A stretch of DNA of 64,000 bases from DATMFV01 sp035555975 (GTDB taxonomy: Bacteria > Verrucomicrobiota > Verrucomicrobiia > Chthoniobacterales > Chthoniobacteraceae), in NCBI GenBank assembly GCA_035555975.1, contig DATMFV010000128.1, positions 62,001 to 126,000 on the forward strand. Direction: 5' to 3'. How positions within the stretch are numbered: position 1 is the first letter of the stretch; each line of letters begins with the position of its first letter. The notes below the pieces were generated by a model, which was not told the DNA's origin, did no database searches, and worked only from the letters and a program-made list of their open reading frames with translations. Below are positions 8,544 to 16,125 of the stretch, in pieces. The translations under genes and the position numbers were made by a program.

Positions 8544-8720
8544 ATGCCTGAACGGACCCAAAAACCGACGGTTCCCGTCCCGTGGGAGCCGAAACAGGGA
8601 GGTGGCGGCGGCCCCAAGGCCCCCGACATCACCAAGCCCGACACGAAGGATCTTCTCAAGCGGATGAGGAGGGTTGATCCCGACCAGTCGAAACGTTACC
8701 GCCAGCGAACCGGACAATAA
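8544..8720 (+). CDS. ubact: UBact, prokaryotic ubiquitin-like protein modifier
   Basis: 58-residue protein directly before proteasome beta and alpha genes. It has the layout of UBact/Pup tags: a disordered Pro/Gly-rich N-terminal half (a GGGGG run at about 19-23), then a charged helix-forming half (KDLLKRMRRVDPDQSKRYRQ) and the C-terminal end RTGQ. UBact, described in Verrucomicrobia, Nitrospirae and other Gram-negative phyla, ends in G-E or G-Q. A terminal Gln would need deamidation to Glu by a Dop-like enzyme before a PafA-like ligase could couple it to lysines. Only 17 nt separate its stop from prcB, so the three genes form an operon. The ATG has no visible Shine-Dalgarno sequence. The opposite-strand frame here is not credible. 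Confidence 0.9.
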   Translation: MPERTQKPTVPVPWEPKQGGGGGPKAPDITKPDTKDLLKRMRRVDPDQSKRYRQRTGQ

Positions 8721-8727
8721 AGGAGGT
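8721..8727 (+). promoter_or_regulatory. Strong ribosome-binding site of prcB
   Basis: AGGAGGT starts immediately after the UBact stop codon and lies 10 nt before the ATG at 8738. It decides that start over the second ATG at 8741. Its strength contrasts with the absence of any such site before UBact. Confidence 0.8.
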
Positions 8728-8737
8728 CCACCACCTT

Positions 8738-9583
8738 ATGATGGAAATTTCCGGCAACCGGGAGGGGATGGCGACCGAGGATTTCACCGGTCTTCTCAAA
8801 AGACACGGCGCGCTCGGCGAGCCATTGACGTACGACGGCGGGCCGACCCGCGGGCCGGGGCTCCCGCAGACCGAGGCGACGACGATCCTTGCCTTCAAGT
8901 TCAAGGGGGGCGTCCTGATGGCGGGCGACCGGCGGGCAACGGCGGGCAACGTCGTCGTCTACGACCGGGCGGACAAGGTGCTGGAGATCGACCGCCTTTC
9001 GGTGATGGCGATCGCGGGCGTTCCGGCGACGGCGTGGGAGATGGCGCGGATGCTGGAGCATTCGTTCCAGTTTTACCGCCGCAGCCAGCTTCAGGAGATG
9101 AGCCTCGACGGCAAGGTGCGCGCGCTTTCCAAGCTCCTTCGCGACAATTTCGGCAACGTCGTCCAGGGGATCGGCGCGGTCATCCCGCTCTTTGCGACTT
9201 ACGACGAGGCGAAGCGCCAGCCGCGTCTCTATTTTTATGACGCGATGGGGGCGCAGTTCGAGGCGACCGATTACGCGGTCTCCGGCTCGGGCTCCCCGGC
9301 GGTTCGTTCCGTCCTCTATTACGCCAATACCTACGGGCCGCGACCGCTGGTCCGGATGAACGAGGAGGATGCGCTCCTCCTCGCCCTGCGCGCGCTCGAT
9401 ACCGCCGCTGAAAGCGACACCGCCACCGGGGGGGTCGATCGCCACGGGCGGGTCTACCCGGTGGTCAAGATTGTCAGCCAGTCGGGCGTGGTCACGCTGC
9501 CGGAACGGATTCTCATCAAGGCGTACCAGCGCAATCTCGTTTCACTTCCCAAACACACACCGAAATTCTCGGAACTCGAATGA
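8738..9583 (+). CDS. prcB: Proteasome beta subunit (catalytic)
   Basis: 281-residue N-terminal-nucleophile hydrolase, the active beta subunit of a bacterial 20S proteasome. A 47-residue propeptide ends at TEA, and mature Thr1 is Thr48 (TTILAFKFKGG). Counting from it, Asp17 (MAGDRR) and Lys33 (RADK) fall exactly where the catalytic set should be. SATGG-like DTATGGVD near residue 230 and the GSGS loop after 180 also match actinobacterial PrcB. The propeptide must be removed autocatalytically during assembly. It overlaps prcA by four bases (ATGA) and follows UBact by 17 nt. HslV is excluded by the long propeptide, the adjacent alpha-type gene and the PrcB-type residues. Confidence 0.97.
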   Translation: MMEISGNREGMATEDFTGLLKRHGALGEPLTYDGGPTRGPGLPQTEATTILAFKFKGGVLMAGDRRATAGNVVVYDRADKVLEIDRLSVMAIAGVPATAWEMARMLEHSFQFYRRSQLQEMSLDGKVRALSKLLRDNFGNVVQGIGAVIPLFATYDEAKRQPRLYFYDAMGAQFEATDYAVSGSGSPAVRSVLYYANTYGPRPLVRMNEEDALLLALRALDTAAESDTATGGVDRHGRVYPVVKIVSQSGVVTLPERILIKAYQRNLVSLPKHTPKFSELE

Positions 9584-10395
9584 TTGAAGAACCTTATCGC
9601 TGGATGGAGGCGATCCAGAATCGTCGCGAGTACATCGACCTTCAACTGGCGACCGGGAGCGCCATCGTGGCGCTCAGTTGTCCCGACGGGGTGCTGCTTC
9701 TGACGGTCGGCAGCGATCGCCAGAAGTTGTTTGAAATCTACGACCGGATCGCCATGGGGGGCATCGGCCACCCGGGCGACCTGGAGCGGCTCCGGATGAA
9801 GGCGATCGAGGTGACCAGCGTGGAGGGGTTTACCCGCTCGTCGCTCGATGTCTCGCTGCGCCGTCTGGTCCATTATTCGTTGAGCAGCATGCTCAAGGAA
9901 GCGTTTGAGCAGGTTTATGGCGCGCCGTTCCTGGTCCGCCTGCTTTTTGCCGAACTGGGGCGCGACGATGCGCCGGACCTGCTGGTGCGGCTCGATTACG
10001 ACGGCTCGTTCAAGGCCAACGGCGGGGTGCTTTCGGGCAAGGTGGAGCCGTTTGCCGTCGTCGCCGGGCAGCCGCGCAGCGCCGCGGCGATGGAAGAATA
10101 CCTGCGGGGGCGCGATTGCTCCTCGGCCACGCTGGAGGAGGCGAAGGCGATCGCGCTCGACGCATGGATGATCGGCTCGCTGGTCGCCGCCGAAAACAGG
10201 GGAGCGGAGGAAGCGGCCCCCCTGCCGGACGAGGCGGCGATCGCCCGCCACCGGGAGAAGGTGCTCGGCGGAAAGGCGGCGGTGGAAGTGGCGTTGCTCG
10301 ACCGCCGTGCCAAAACCGCGACGACCTGGCGGCCCCTCTCCTTTGAGGAGACCGAATCCCCCGCCCGACCCGCCGACGAGGAAGCGGAGGCGTAA
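9580..10395 (+). CDS. prcA: Proteasome alpha subunit
   Basis: 271-residue non-catalytic subunit forming the outer rings and gate of the 20S particle. It aligns with actinobacterial PrcA: an N-terminal helix (residues 4-18), the SAIVALSCPDGVLLLTV strand pair, the diagnostic QKLFEIYDRIAMGGIG (equivalent to QKI-ELYDR in Mycobacterium), a long helix near 95-112, and RLDYDGS near 142. There is no N-terminal Thr after a propeptide, so it is the alpha and not a second beta subunit. The acidic C-terminal tail (EETE to EEAEA) is longer and more charged than expected and may contact an ATPase cap. It is translationally coupled to prcB. No mpa/arc, dop or pafA gene follows; the next gene is an unrelated exported protein. 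Confidence 0.94.
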   Translation: MIEEPYRWMEAIQNRREYIDLQLATGSAIVALSCPDGVLLLTVGSDRQKLFEIYDRIAMGGIGHPGDLERLRMKAIEVTSVEGFTRSSLDVSLRRLVHYSLSSMLKEAFEQVYGAPFLVRLLFAELGRDDAPDLLVRLDYDGSFKANGGVLSGKVEPFAVVAGQPRSAAAMEEYLRGRDCSSATLEEAKAIALDAWMIGSLVAAENRGAEEAAPLPDEAAIARHREKVLGGKAAVEVALLDRRAKTATTWRPLSFEETESPARPADEEAEA

Positions 10396-10576
10396 TCCTT
10401 TTTGGAAACGGCCCGGTTCACCGGGACGGAGAGGTGCGCAGACCGGCATGCCAAATAAAAGAATCCTTGATTGGCAACCGGCCCGGCCGTAGTTACACTC
10501 GGGGTACGGTGTGCAGGCTCGAGTGGTTGATAAGAGGTTTCCGCCCCGCCGACCTGAACTTTGTTTTTTCCAAACG

Positions 10577-11452
10577 ATGAAATTGATTCCCTTTTTCCGC
10601 AGGCAGACGCCCGCCCGCACGGTGCACGCCGGAGGGCGCGCCCTGGTGCGTACCGGCGTGGCGATCGGGCTTGCGGCGCTTGCCTGGAGCCACGGAGCGA
10701 CGCTCCACGCACAGGATGACCCGCCAAAGCAGATCGATGTCAGTTCCCTTCCGGCCAAGATCGTCGATGAAGTGGTCGTGCCGGTGCCGACGGAAGTCTT
10801 TGGCGTGCTCGACAAGCTCGGCGCGCCGAACTGGCACCACGTCCTGCGCAAGATCGAACACAGCGGCACCGGGGAACGCCCGCAGGTGGCGCTCCTGCTC
10901 GGGAGCGTGATCGCGGAAGGGTTCATCGCCGTTGAAGCGCAGGAGCCCGAGGAGGTCAAGGAAATCGGCCGCCGCGTCCTGAGCCTCGCGGAGGCGATCG
11001 GGGTGCGCAAGTCGGTCATCAGCCGGACGAGCAGCATCATCGACTCGGCCGACAAGAAGGATTGGGGGCGCATCCGCGTGGAACTCGACGGTGCGGCGCA
11101 GGATGTCCGGCAGGCGATGATCGAGCTTCAGGACGAACAGCTCGCCCAGCTCGTCAGCCTCGGGGGGTGGCTGCGGGGGACGGAGGCGGTGACGGAGGTC
11201 GTCCAGAAAAATTACACCCGCGACGGGGCGGAACTGCTCCACCAGCCGGTATTGCTCGACCATTTCCAGAGCCAGTTGGACGGGATGAACTCCCGGCTCA
11301 AGCGCAACACGCTGGTGGCCGAGATCCGCAAGACGCTTCCCGACATCCGCCCGCTGATCGAGAAACGTGAGGAACTTTCGAAGGAAAACGTCGACAAGGT
11401 CCACGCCATCACCCGTGATCTGGTGAAAGCCATTTCAGCCCAGGAATCCTGA
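10577..11452 (+). CDS. Exported protein of unknown function, copy B (large partner)
   Basis: 291 residues with a basic N-terminus and signal sequence (hydrophobic GVAIGLAALAW, cleavage near LHA-QD) followed by a helical domain. The frame opens 22 codons earlier, but MKLIPFFRR at 10577 gives a normal signal peptide. Paralogous to the product of 6158-7069, with shared VSLGGWLRGTEAV, NYTRDGAELLHQP and FIAVEAQEP segments. Overlaps its small partner by TGATG. The family is not recognised. Together with 11452-11901 it repeats the 5691-7069 unit in mirror orientation on the other side of the proteasome genes. Confidence 0.78.
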   Translation: MKLIPFFRRQTPARTVHAGGRALVRTGVAIGLAALAWSHGATLHAQDDPPKQIDVSSLPAKIVDEVVVPVPTEVFGVLDKLGAPNWHHVLRKIEHSGTGERPQVALLLGSVIAEGFIAVEAQEPEEVKEIGRRVLSLAEAIGVRKSVISRTSSIIDSADKKDWGRIRVELDGAAQDVRQAMIELQDEQLAQLVSLGGWLRGTEAVTEVVQKNYTRDGAELLHQPVLLDHFQSQLDGMNSRLKRNTLVAEIRKTLPDIRPLIEKREELSKENVDKVHAITRDLVKAISAQES

Positions 11453-11901
11453 TGAACCTACCCGTGAAAATTTTCACCTGTTACCTTCTGGCCCTCGTTT
11501 GTTTCCTGCCGCTTTCCGCGCCGGCTTACGCGACGATCGACGACGCGCTCTCCTTCGCCCTGGAGGCGGCCACTCCTTATGTGAAGGAAGGGTTCACCGT
11601 CCGGGAGGATTACTGGGGCGGCGATCTCGCCGTGAAACAGAAGAAGACGATCGTCCACCAGCTTTTCAAGGGGAACGAGTATTGGTTCTGGATGGGGACC
11701 GACATTGCGAGCGCGAAGATCTCCGTCCATATCTACGACTCGGAAGGAAAACTCGCCGAGGCGGAGGCGTGGCACCACAAGCCGCACATGGCGGCGGCGC
11801 GGATCGTCCCGAAGGCGACCGGCTCCTATTACCTCGTGGTGGAAGTCCACTCCTCGCCGGAAGAGCGGACCCACTGGGCGCTTTCCTACGGTTTCCGGTA
11901 G
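11452..11901 (+). CDS. Exported protein of unknown function, copy B (small partner)
   Basis: 149 residues: signal peptide (MNLPVKIFTCYLLALVCF, cleavage near AYA-TI) and one beta-rich domain. Shares with the 5691-6161 product the GFTVREDYW opening, LFKGNEYWF, and the TGSYYLVVE strand near the C-terminus. Its start overlaps the stop of the large partner. It lies 18 nt before thiH on the same strand, so read-through into thiamine genes is possible but is probably incidental. Function unknown. Confidence 0.75.
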   Translation: MNLPVKIFTCYLLALVCFLPLSAPAYATIDDALSFALEAATPYVKEGFTVREDYWGGDLAVKQKKTIVHQLFKGNEYWFWMGTDIASAKISVHIYDSEGKLAEAEAWHHKPHMAAARIVPKATGSYYLVVEVHSSPEERTHWALSYGFR

Positions 11902-11919
11902 GGTCGGTTTTTTGGGAGG

Positions 11920-13038
11920 ATGACCACTTACAGCGACGTTTTTTCCACGCTGGAACCTTCGCCCGTCCTGCGCCGGTTCGAGGCGTTGCTCGCCCCGAAA
12001 ACGGACGCTGAACTGGAGGCGATGGCGCAGGAGGCGCACGCGATCACGCTGGCCCATTTCGGGCGGGCGATGCGGCTTTTTGCGCCGATCTACCTCTCCA
12101 ACGAGTGCATCAACACCTGCAAGTATTGCGGTTTTTCACGGGATAACCCGATCCTGCGCGTCACGCTGGAAGTCGAGCAGTTGAAGAAGGAGGCGCGCCA
12201 TTTGACGGCGCAGGGGTTCCGCAACCTCCTTCTGGTCGCCGGGGAGCACCCGAAGTTTGTCTCCAACGGTTATCTGGAAGCGTGCATCCGCGCGCTCGTC
12301 CCGGAGGTGCCCGCCGTCTCGCTGGAAGTCGGCCCGATGGAGACCGACGAATACGTTCCGATGGTCGAGGCCGGGGCGGAGGGGTTGATCGTCTACCAGG
12401 AGACCTACCACCAGCCGACCTATGCCGACCTGCATGTCAGCGGGCCGAAAAAGAATTTCCTCTGGCGACTGGCGTGTCCGGAACGGGCGTATGCCGCCGG
12501 GTTTCGCCGGATCGGCATCGGCGCGCTCTTCGGGTTGTGGGAGTGGAAGGAGGAGGCGCTTTCGCTCGCTTCACACCTTGATTACCTCCTGCGGCATTGC
12601 TGGAAGGCGCAGTTCAGCGTCTCCTTCCCGCGCATGCGCCCGGCGGCGGGGGGATTTCAGCCGAGATTCCACTTGCCCGACCGCGAGTTTGTCCAGTTGA
12701 TCTGCGCCACCCGCATCTGTTTTCCGCAGGTTGCGATCGTCCTGAGCACGCGGGAGACCCCGGCGATGCGCGATGCGCTGATCCCGCTCGGGATCACGAT
12801 GATGAGCGCCGGAAGCCATACCGAACCGGGCGGTTACACCGGCCAGGGGAGGGAGGCGCTTCACCAGACGGTGCGGGGGCGGCAGATCGCGCTGGAAACC
12901 TGCCGCGAGACCGACGCGGCGACCAGTCAGTTTGAAATTTCCGACGCCCGCTCCCCCGCGCAGATTGCGGCGCTGCTCGGCTCGCTCGGGTACGAAGCGG
13001 TCTGGAAGGATTGGGATCAGGCGATTCTCACCGCATGA
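11920..13038 (+). CDS. thiH: 2-iminoacetate synthase ThiH
   Basis: 372-residue radical SAM enzyme that cleaves tyrosine to dehydroglycine (2-iminoacetate) and p-cresol for the thiazole half of thiamine. The [4Fe-4S] ligands are in ECINTCKYCGF (C-x3-C-x2-C) near residue 64. LVAGEHPKF, LEVGPMETDEY and the AGSHTEPGGYTG segment near 305 are ThiH-type and distinguish it from BioB, HydE and MqnC. It is followed by thiS with a four-base ATGA overlap. thiG, thiF and thiC are not in the window. No TPP riboswitch is visible in the 18-nt gap before it. Confidence 0.94.
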   Translation: MTTYSDVFSTLEPSPVLRRFEALLAPKTDAELEAMAQEAHAITLAHFGRAMRLFAPIYLSNECINTCKYCGFSRDNPILRVTLEVEQLKKEARHLTAQGFRNLLLVAGEHPKFVSNGYLEACIRALVPEVPAVSLEVGPMETDEYVPMVEAGAEGLIVYQETYHQPTYADLHVSGPKKNFLWRLACPERAYAAGFRRIGIGALFGLWEWKEEALSLASHLDYLLRHCWKAQFSVSFPRMRPAAGGFQPRFHLPDREFVQLICATRICFPQVAIVLSTRETPAMRDALIPLGITMMSAGSHTEPGGYTGQGREALHQTVRGRQIALETCRETDAATSQFEISDARSPAQIAALLGSLGYEAVWKDWDQAILTA

Positions 13039-13238
13039 AGGAGCTTTTCATCAACGGCGAACGCCAGACCCTCGAGGAGGTTTCCACCATCCGCGAAGTG
13101 GTCGACCGGCTCGGCCTCCCGGTGGCGTTGTTGCTGGTCGAGCACAACGGCGTGGCGCTGCATCGCAGCGAGTGGGAGCGGCAGGGCGTCCATGACGGCG
13201 ACCGGCTGGAGATCCTGCGGGTGGCGGCGGGGGGGTAA
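13035..13238 (+). CDS. thiS: Sulfur carrier protein ThiS
   Basis: 67-residue ubiquitin-fold sulfur carrier: MKELFINGERQTLEE at the start, LLVEHNGVALHRSEW in the middle, and the essential C-terminal Gly-Gly (RVAAGG) that is thiocarboxylated to donate sulfur for thiazole formation. The frame opens at 13011, but the ATG at 13035 overlaps the thiH stop (ATGA) and gives the canonical ThiS length. It is co-translated with thiH. It is a classical ThiS and unrelated to the UBact tag 4 kb upstream. Confidence 0.95.
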   Translation: MKELFINGERQTLEEVSTIREVVDRLGLPVALLLVEHNGVALHRSEWERQGVHDGDRLEILRVAAGG

Positions 13239-13328
13239 AGCGATTCTACGCATCAACAGAGAAAACGACGCAGAAAACCTTACAATTCTCGCCAAACGCC
13301 GCCCTCCCTGTTACCGTTCTTTGGAATC

Positions 13329-14069
13329 ATGAAAAAGCGCTACCGCAACCCGCCGATTCTCGAAGCGGTCTGCGAAATTCATTTTGATTTACCCGCTCCG
13401 CTGACGCGCGACCAGATCGCTGTGATGGAGGCGGTATGGCAGCCTTCGCTTCCCGACGTGCGCATCAACGAGGAGAAGGGGCTGGAGGTGACGATAGGTT
13501 TGAACGGTGTGCAAACCAAAGAGCAGCCTGGAGGCCATCGGCTTGTGGCCCGTGCGGCAGACAGCAGCAGGATTGCCCAACTCGGCGGGCATTTTCTTGC
13601 CGTCAACCAGCTCAAACCTTATTCCGGCTGGGCTGAAGGCTTTCGCGCTCACATCAAAGAGCGGTTGGAAGAGGTGCAGGCGCATTTGCCTGTCCAGCGG
13701 GTCAAACAGATCAACCTCCGTTACATCGACCGGCTTGATTTTCCCGAAACGCCGCTCACCTGGTCAGAGTGGTTCGATTTTACCCTGCCTGTTCCCTCCA
13801 TCATCCCTTCCGTGGGGGGAACCCTTCAGTTTCACTTTGAGCAGAATTTGCCGGAAGGGTTGGGGTTGGTGCTTCATCTTGTCTCGATACCGTCCGCAGA
13901 CGAAGACAACACGTCGGTCATTCTGGACTGTACGATTGCCTGGCGTGGCAGCGCTTCCCTGGATGAGTGCCCGACGCTTCTGGAGCGGGTTCATGAACCG
14001 CATCCGCAGATTTTCAACGATTTTCTGACTTCCCGATCCAAGGAGTTGTTCGGTGCCTATAATGTGTGA
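13329..14069 (+). CDS. TIGR04255-like protein of unknown function
   Basis: 246 residues starting MKKRYRNPPILEAVCEIHF, the hallmark opening of the sporadically distributed TIGR04255 family (R/Y-x-N-P-P-I-x-E-A/V-x-x-E-I). Further marks are NQLKPYSGW near 96, the VKQINLRYIDRLDFP strand near 133, and a closing helix HPQIFNDFLTSRSKELFG. Biochemical function is unknown; the family is typically found in accessory DNA beside other uncharacterised genes. It is followed by two small genes (12-nt gap, then a 4-nt overlap) and base composition is less GC-rich than the flanks, so it likely arrived as a three-gene block. Confidence 0.75.
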   Translation: MKKRYRNPPILEAVCEIHFDLPAPLTRDQIAVMEAVWQPSLPDVRINEEKGLEVTIGLNGVQTKEQPGGHRLVARAADSSRIAQLGGHFLAVNQLKPYSGWAEGFRAHIKERLEEVQAHLPVQRVKQINLRYIDRLDFPETPLTWSEWFDFTLPVPSIIPSVGGTLQFHFEQNLPEGLGLVLHLVSIPSADEDNTSVILDCTIAWRGSASLDECPTLLERVHEPHPQIFNDFLTSRSKELFGAYNV

Positions 14070-14081
14070 TATTTTTTTATT

Positions 14082-14408
14082 ATGCCAGAACCTCTGACCA
14101 TCGCCGCAGCCGCAATGCTTTTGCCTTACGCTTCCGGTCTGGCTGCAAATTCGTGGGGACGCAGCCTTACTCTTCAGGGTGATACGGTGGCATCCATTCA
14201 GCAATGCTCGGTTGTCGTCACCCCGACGGGTATGACTTCAGTGATGACGGACGCCCATCTGTCCGATGTTGAGCCTTTTGCCGCAGGGGTCGCAGACGGG
14301 GCGGACTGGATGGCGCTATCCCAGGAAGTCTTTGGTGATTCCCGTTCGATGACCGACGCGGAGCGAAAGGCGCTGGACGAATTTACTTGGGCGCAGTTGC
14401 AGTCATGA
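14082..14408 (+). CDS. Small protein of unknown function (accessory cluster, middle gene)
   Basis: 108 residues, unrecognised. The N-terminus is mildly hydrophobic (PLTIAAAAMLLPYASGLAAN) and could be a membrane or signal segment, though it lacks basic residues. The C-terminal half is acidic and helix-prone (MTDAERKALDEFTWAQLQ). It starts 12 nt after the TIGR04255-like gene and its stop overlaps the next start (ATGA), which supports it as a real member of the three-gene unit. An antitoxin-like or adaptor role would fit the size and position but nothing in the sequence proves it. Confidence 0.6.
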   Translation: MPEPLTIAAAAMLLPYASGLAANSWGRSLTLQGDTVASIQQCSVVVTPTGMTSVMTDAHLSDVEPFAAGVADGADWMALSQEVFGDSRSMTDAERKALDEFTWAQLQS

Positions 14409-14992
14409 GTTGGGAGGAGACGGTTCGGCGATCGAGTGTCATTCGTGAGTCGCACCGGGAAAATCTCATTTCCGACCTGCGTAACAAGCCTGATTTTCAT
14501 TGGCTGGTCGGTGTTCCCAATCGCTTTTGTGACCGCCTGCAAGGCGATTTTTTCGAAGAGTTTCCTGTGATTTACCTCGATTCTTCGAGTAAACCGAAAT
14601 CCCAATGGCGGACGGTCATGGTCGTCAACAACACCTGTGACCTGCCATCAGGACGCTCTCCTTTTGTCAGCGTGGCTCCCGTTTTCGGTCTCGCGAAATT
14701 TTTGGAATACGTGGCAAGGAATCGCAAAGCTCAAGGTCTGGCCAACTTTGAAAAGGATCTTCGTAAGAATCAGATCAGCGAGTTGCTCTTCATTCCGGCA
14801 CTCCGTGGGTTTGCTGACGGCGCGCTTGTACGTCTTGATATGATATGCAGTGTGCCGGCATCTTTTCTCGATGAAGCTGTATCGCATAAGACCCGGTGTG
14901 CGTCGTTTAGTCAGACCGGGTTTTACGCGCTATTGATGAAGCTTACCCATCATTTGACGAGGATGGAGAGCGCTGAGGTTTCCCGTGATTGA
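14405..14992 (+). CDS. Uncharacterised protein with VNNTCD motif (possible MazF/PemK-like fold)
   Basis: 195 residues, start fixed by the ATGA overlap with the preceding gene. The central segment VMVVNNTCDLPSG followed by FVSVAPVFGL resembles the V-x-S-N-T-C-D ... V-A-P-L pattern of uncharacterised proteins distantly similar to MazF/PemK toxins, and the C-terminus is helical (LLMKLTHHLTRME). No catalytic set can be confirmed by eye. Position last in a low-GC three-gene accessory block supports a selfish or defence-related role as a hypothesis only. Confidence 0.6.
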   Translation: MSWEETVRRSSVIRESHRENLISDLRNKPDFHWLVGVPNRFCDRLQGDFFEEFPVIYLDSSSKPKSQWRTVMVVNNTCDLPSGRSPFVSVAPVFGLAKFLEYVARNRKAQGLANFEKDLRKNQISELLFIPALRGFADGALVRLDMICSVPASFLDEAVSHKTRCASFSQTGFYALLMKLTHHLTRMESAEVSRD

Positions 14993-15040
14993 CGACCGGT
15001 GCGCACCTGGTGCCCGCTCCTCAGACCAAATCCCCTCTTC

Positions 15041-16039
15041 TTACCCCTGCGAAAGCTGGTTTTTGGCGAGGAGGTGTTCCCAGCCGATTTCGCGGCCCGG
15101 TGCGCCGGAGACGAGGGCGACCCGTTCGCCGCATGGGGCGATGATTTCGAAGGAGGTCTGCCCGCCGTCGCGGATCAGCCAGTAGAGGAGGGGGCTTTCG
15201 GTGGAGAGGTGAAATTCCCCCTCCGAATCGAAAAGGTGCACCCCCTGCGGGCAGCGCTCCAGTTGGCGGGCGCGCAGGTTGACCCCGTGGGTGAGGTGCC
15301 GGTTGAAGAGGGTGAAGCGGGCCGGGAGCCGTTTGCGGCGCAGCGCCATGAGCGTGGCCAGAAAGTGGTTGAGGGTGATCGGGCGCGCCAGGTCGTCGCC
15401 GACGTTTTGAAGCGCTGCGAGCCGGGTGATGCCGGGAAGCCCCGGGAAGAAGCGGCCGCCGGTTTCGTGCCGGGTCCGCTTCCAGAGCCCGCGCAGGAGG
15501 GTGCGCCCCGGAAGCAGGGGCGGGGTCGCGTCGCTGGTGCGGGAGGGCGGTTCCTCCGCGCACGCGGGCGGGTAACCGCCGACGCCGTGTTCTTCGACCA
15601 TTGCGAAGAAGTGTTCGAGCTGTGCCTCGCGGGTTAGCACCACCTTGAGCTGGCCCTGCCCGGTCCGGTCAAAGAACTGGAAGCCGAAGATGGCCCCGGA
15701 GGGGAGGTTTTCCTGCACGGCGAGCGCGTAGGTCCACTCCTGCGGGTCGGCGATGAGCCCGCTCTGAAGTTCGATGTATGAATCGCTCAACGGTTCGTGG
15801 GCGAAGTCGACCTGCTCGACCAGCATCGCCAGCCGGACCGAACGGTTGTGTGTGATCAGGGCGACGGGGCCGAGTTCCGACATTCCGGAAAGGAGCGCGT
15901 CCCAGTCGCACGAAAGCGCGGCGCAGACTTCGCCGCCCTCCGCCCGGAAAAGCTGGTGGTGGTGGCTGCGGCAGATCGAGTGCCCCGGCGGGAAGGCAAA
16001 GGAGTCGGCGCGGTGGGATAAAAAACGGGGTCGTCTCAT
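15041..16039 (-). CDS. HemS/ChuS-like heme-handling protein (divergent)
   Basis: 332 residues made of two related halves, the architecture of hemin-degrading factors. The first half has LGPVALITHNRSVR near residue 56 followed by FGFQFFDRTGQGQLKVVLTR, matching the SLQFFD-x-x-G-x-x-x-H-K-V-Y-L-T core. The second half has VHLFDSEGEFHLSTES, then LIRDGG and a TSFEIIAPCGE strand and GREIGWEHLL, matching the HemS repeat NVLD-x-x-F-N-L-H-L ... TSLE-x-F-D. Family members bind heme and some open the ring reductively. A flavodoxin gene lies 86 nt upstream on the same strand and could supply electrons. No heme transporter genes are nearby. Identification by motif layout only. Confidence 0.6.
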   Translation of the reverse strand: MRRPRFLSHRADSFAFPPGHSICRSHHHQLFRAEGGEVCAALSCDWDALLSGMSELGPVALITHNRSVRLAMLVEQVDFAHEPLSDSYIELQSGLIADPQEWTYALAVQENLPSGAIFGFQFFDRTGQGQLKVVLTREAQLEHFFAMVEEHGVGGYPPACAEEPPSRTSDATPPLLPGRTLLRGLWKRTRHETGGRFFPGLPGITRLAALQNVGDDLARPITLNHFLATLMALRRKRLPARFTLFNRHLTHGVNLRARQLERCPQGVHLFDSEGEFHLSTESPLLYWLIRDGGQTSFEIIAPCGERVALVSGAPGREIGWEHLLAKNQLSQG

Positions 16040-16125
16040 GGTCTGGGAAAATCAGTGGCGGAAGGGGGCGGGTTTTACGGTTAAGGCCGGAAGAGGGCGG
16101 CGGTCTGCCCTTGAAAGGCATCCTT

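Noticed and set aside
8532..8717. Minus-strand frame of 61 codons over UBact
   Set aside because: It has no family features, while the plus-strand frame carries a recognisable UBact and the strong prcB ribosome-binding site follows its stop.
9454..11073. 539-codon minus-strand frame
   Set aside because: Crosses prcA and the copy B gene in antisense and has no recognisable domains.
11902..11919. TPP riboswitch before thiH
   Set aside because: The gap is only 18 nt and the preceding coding region shows no thi-box-like sequence.
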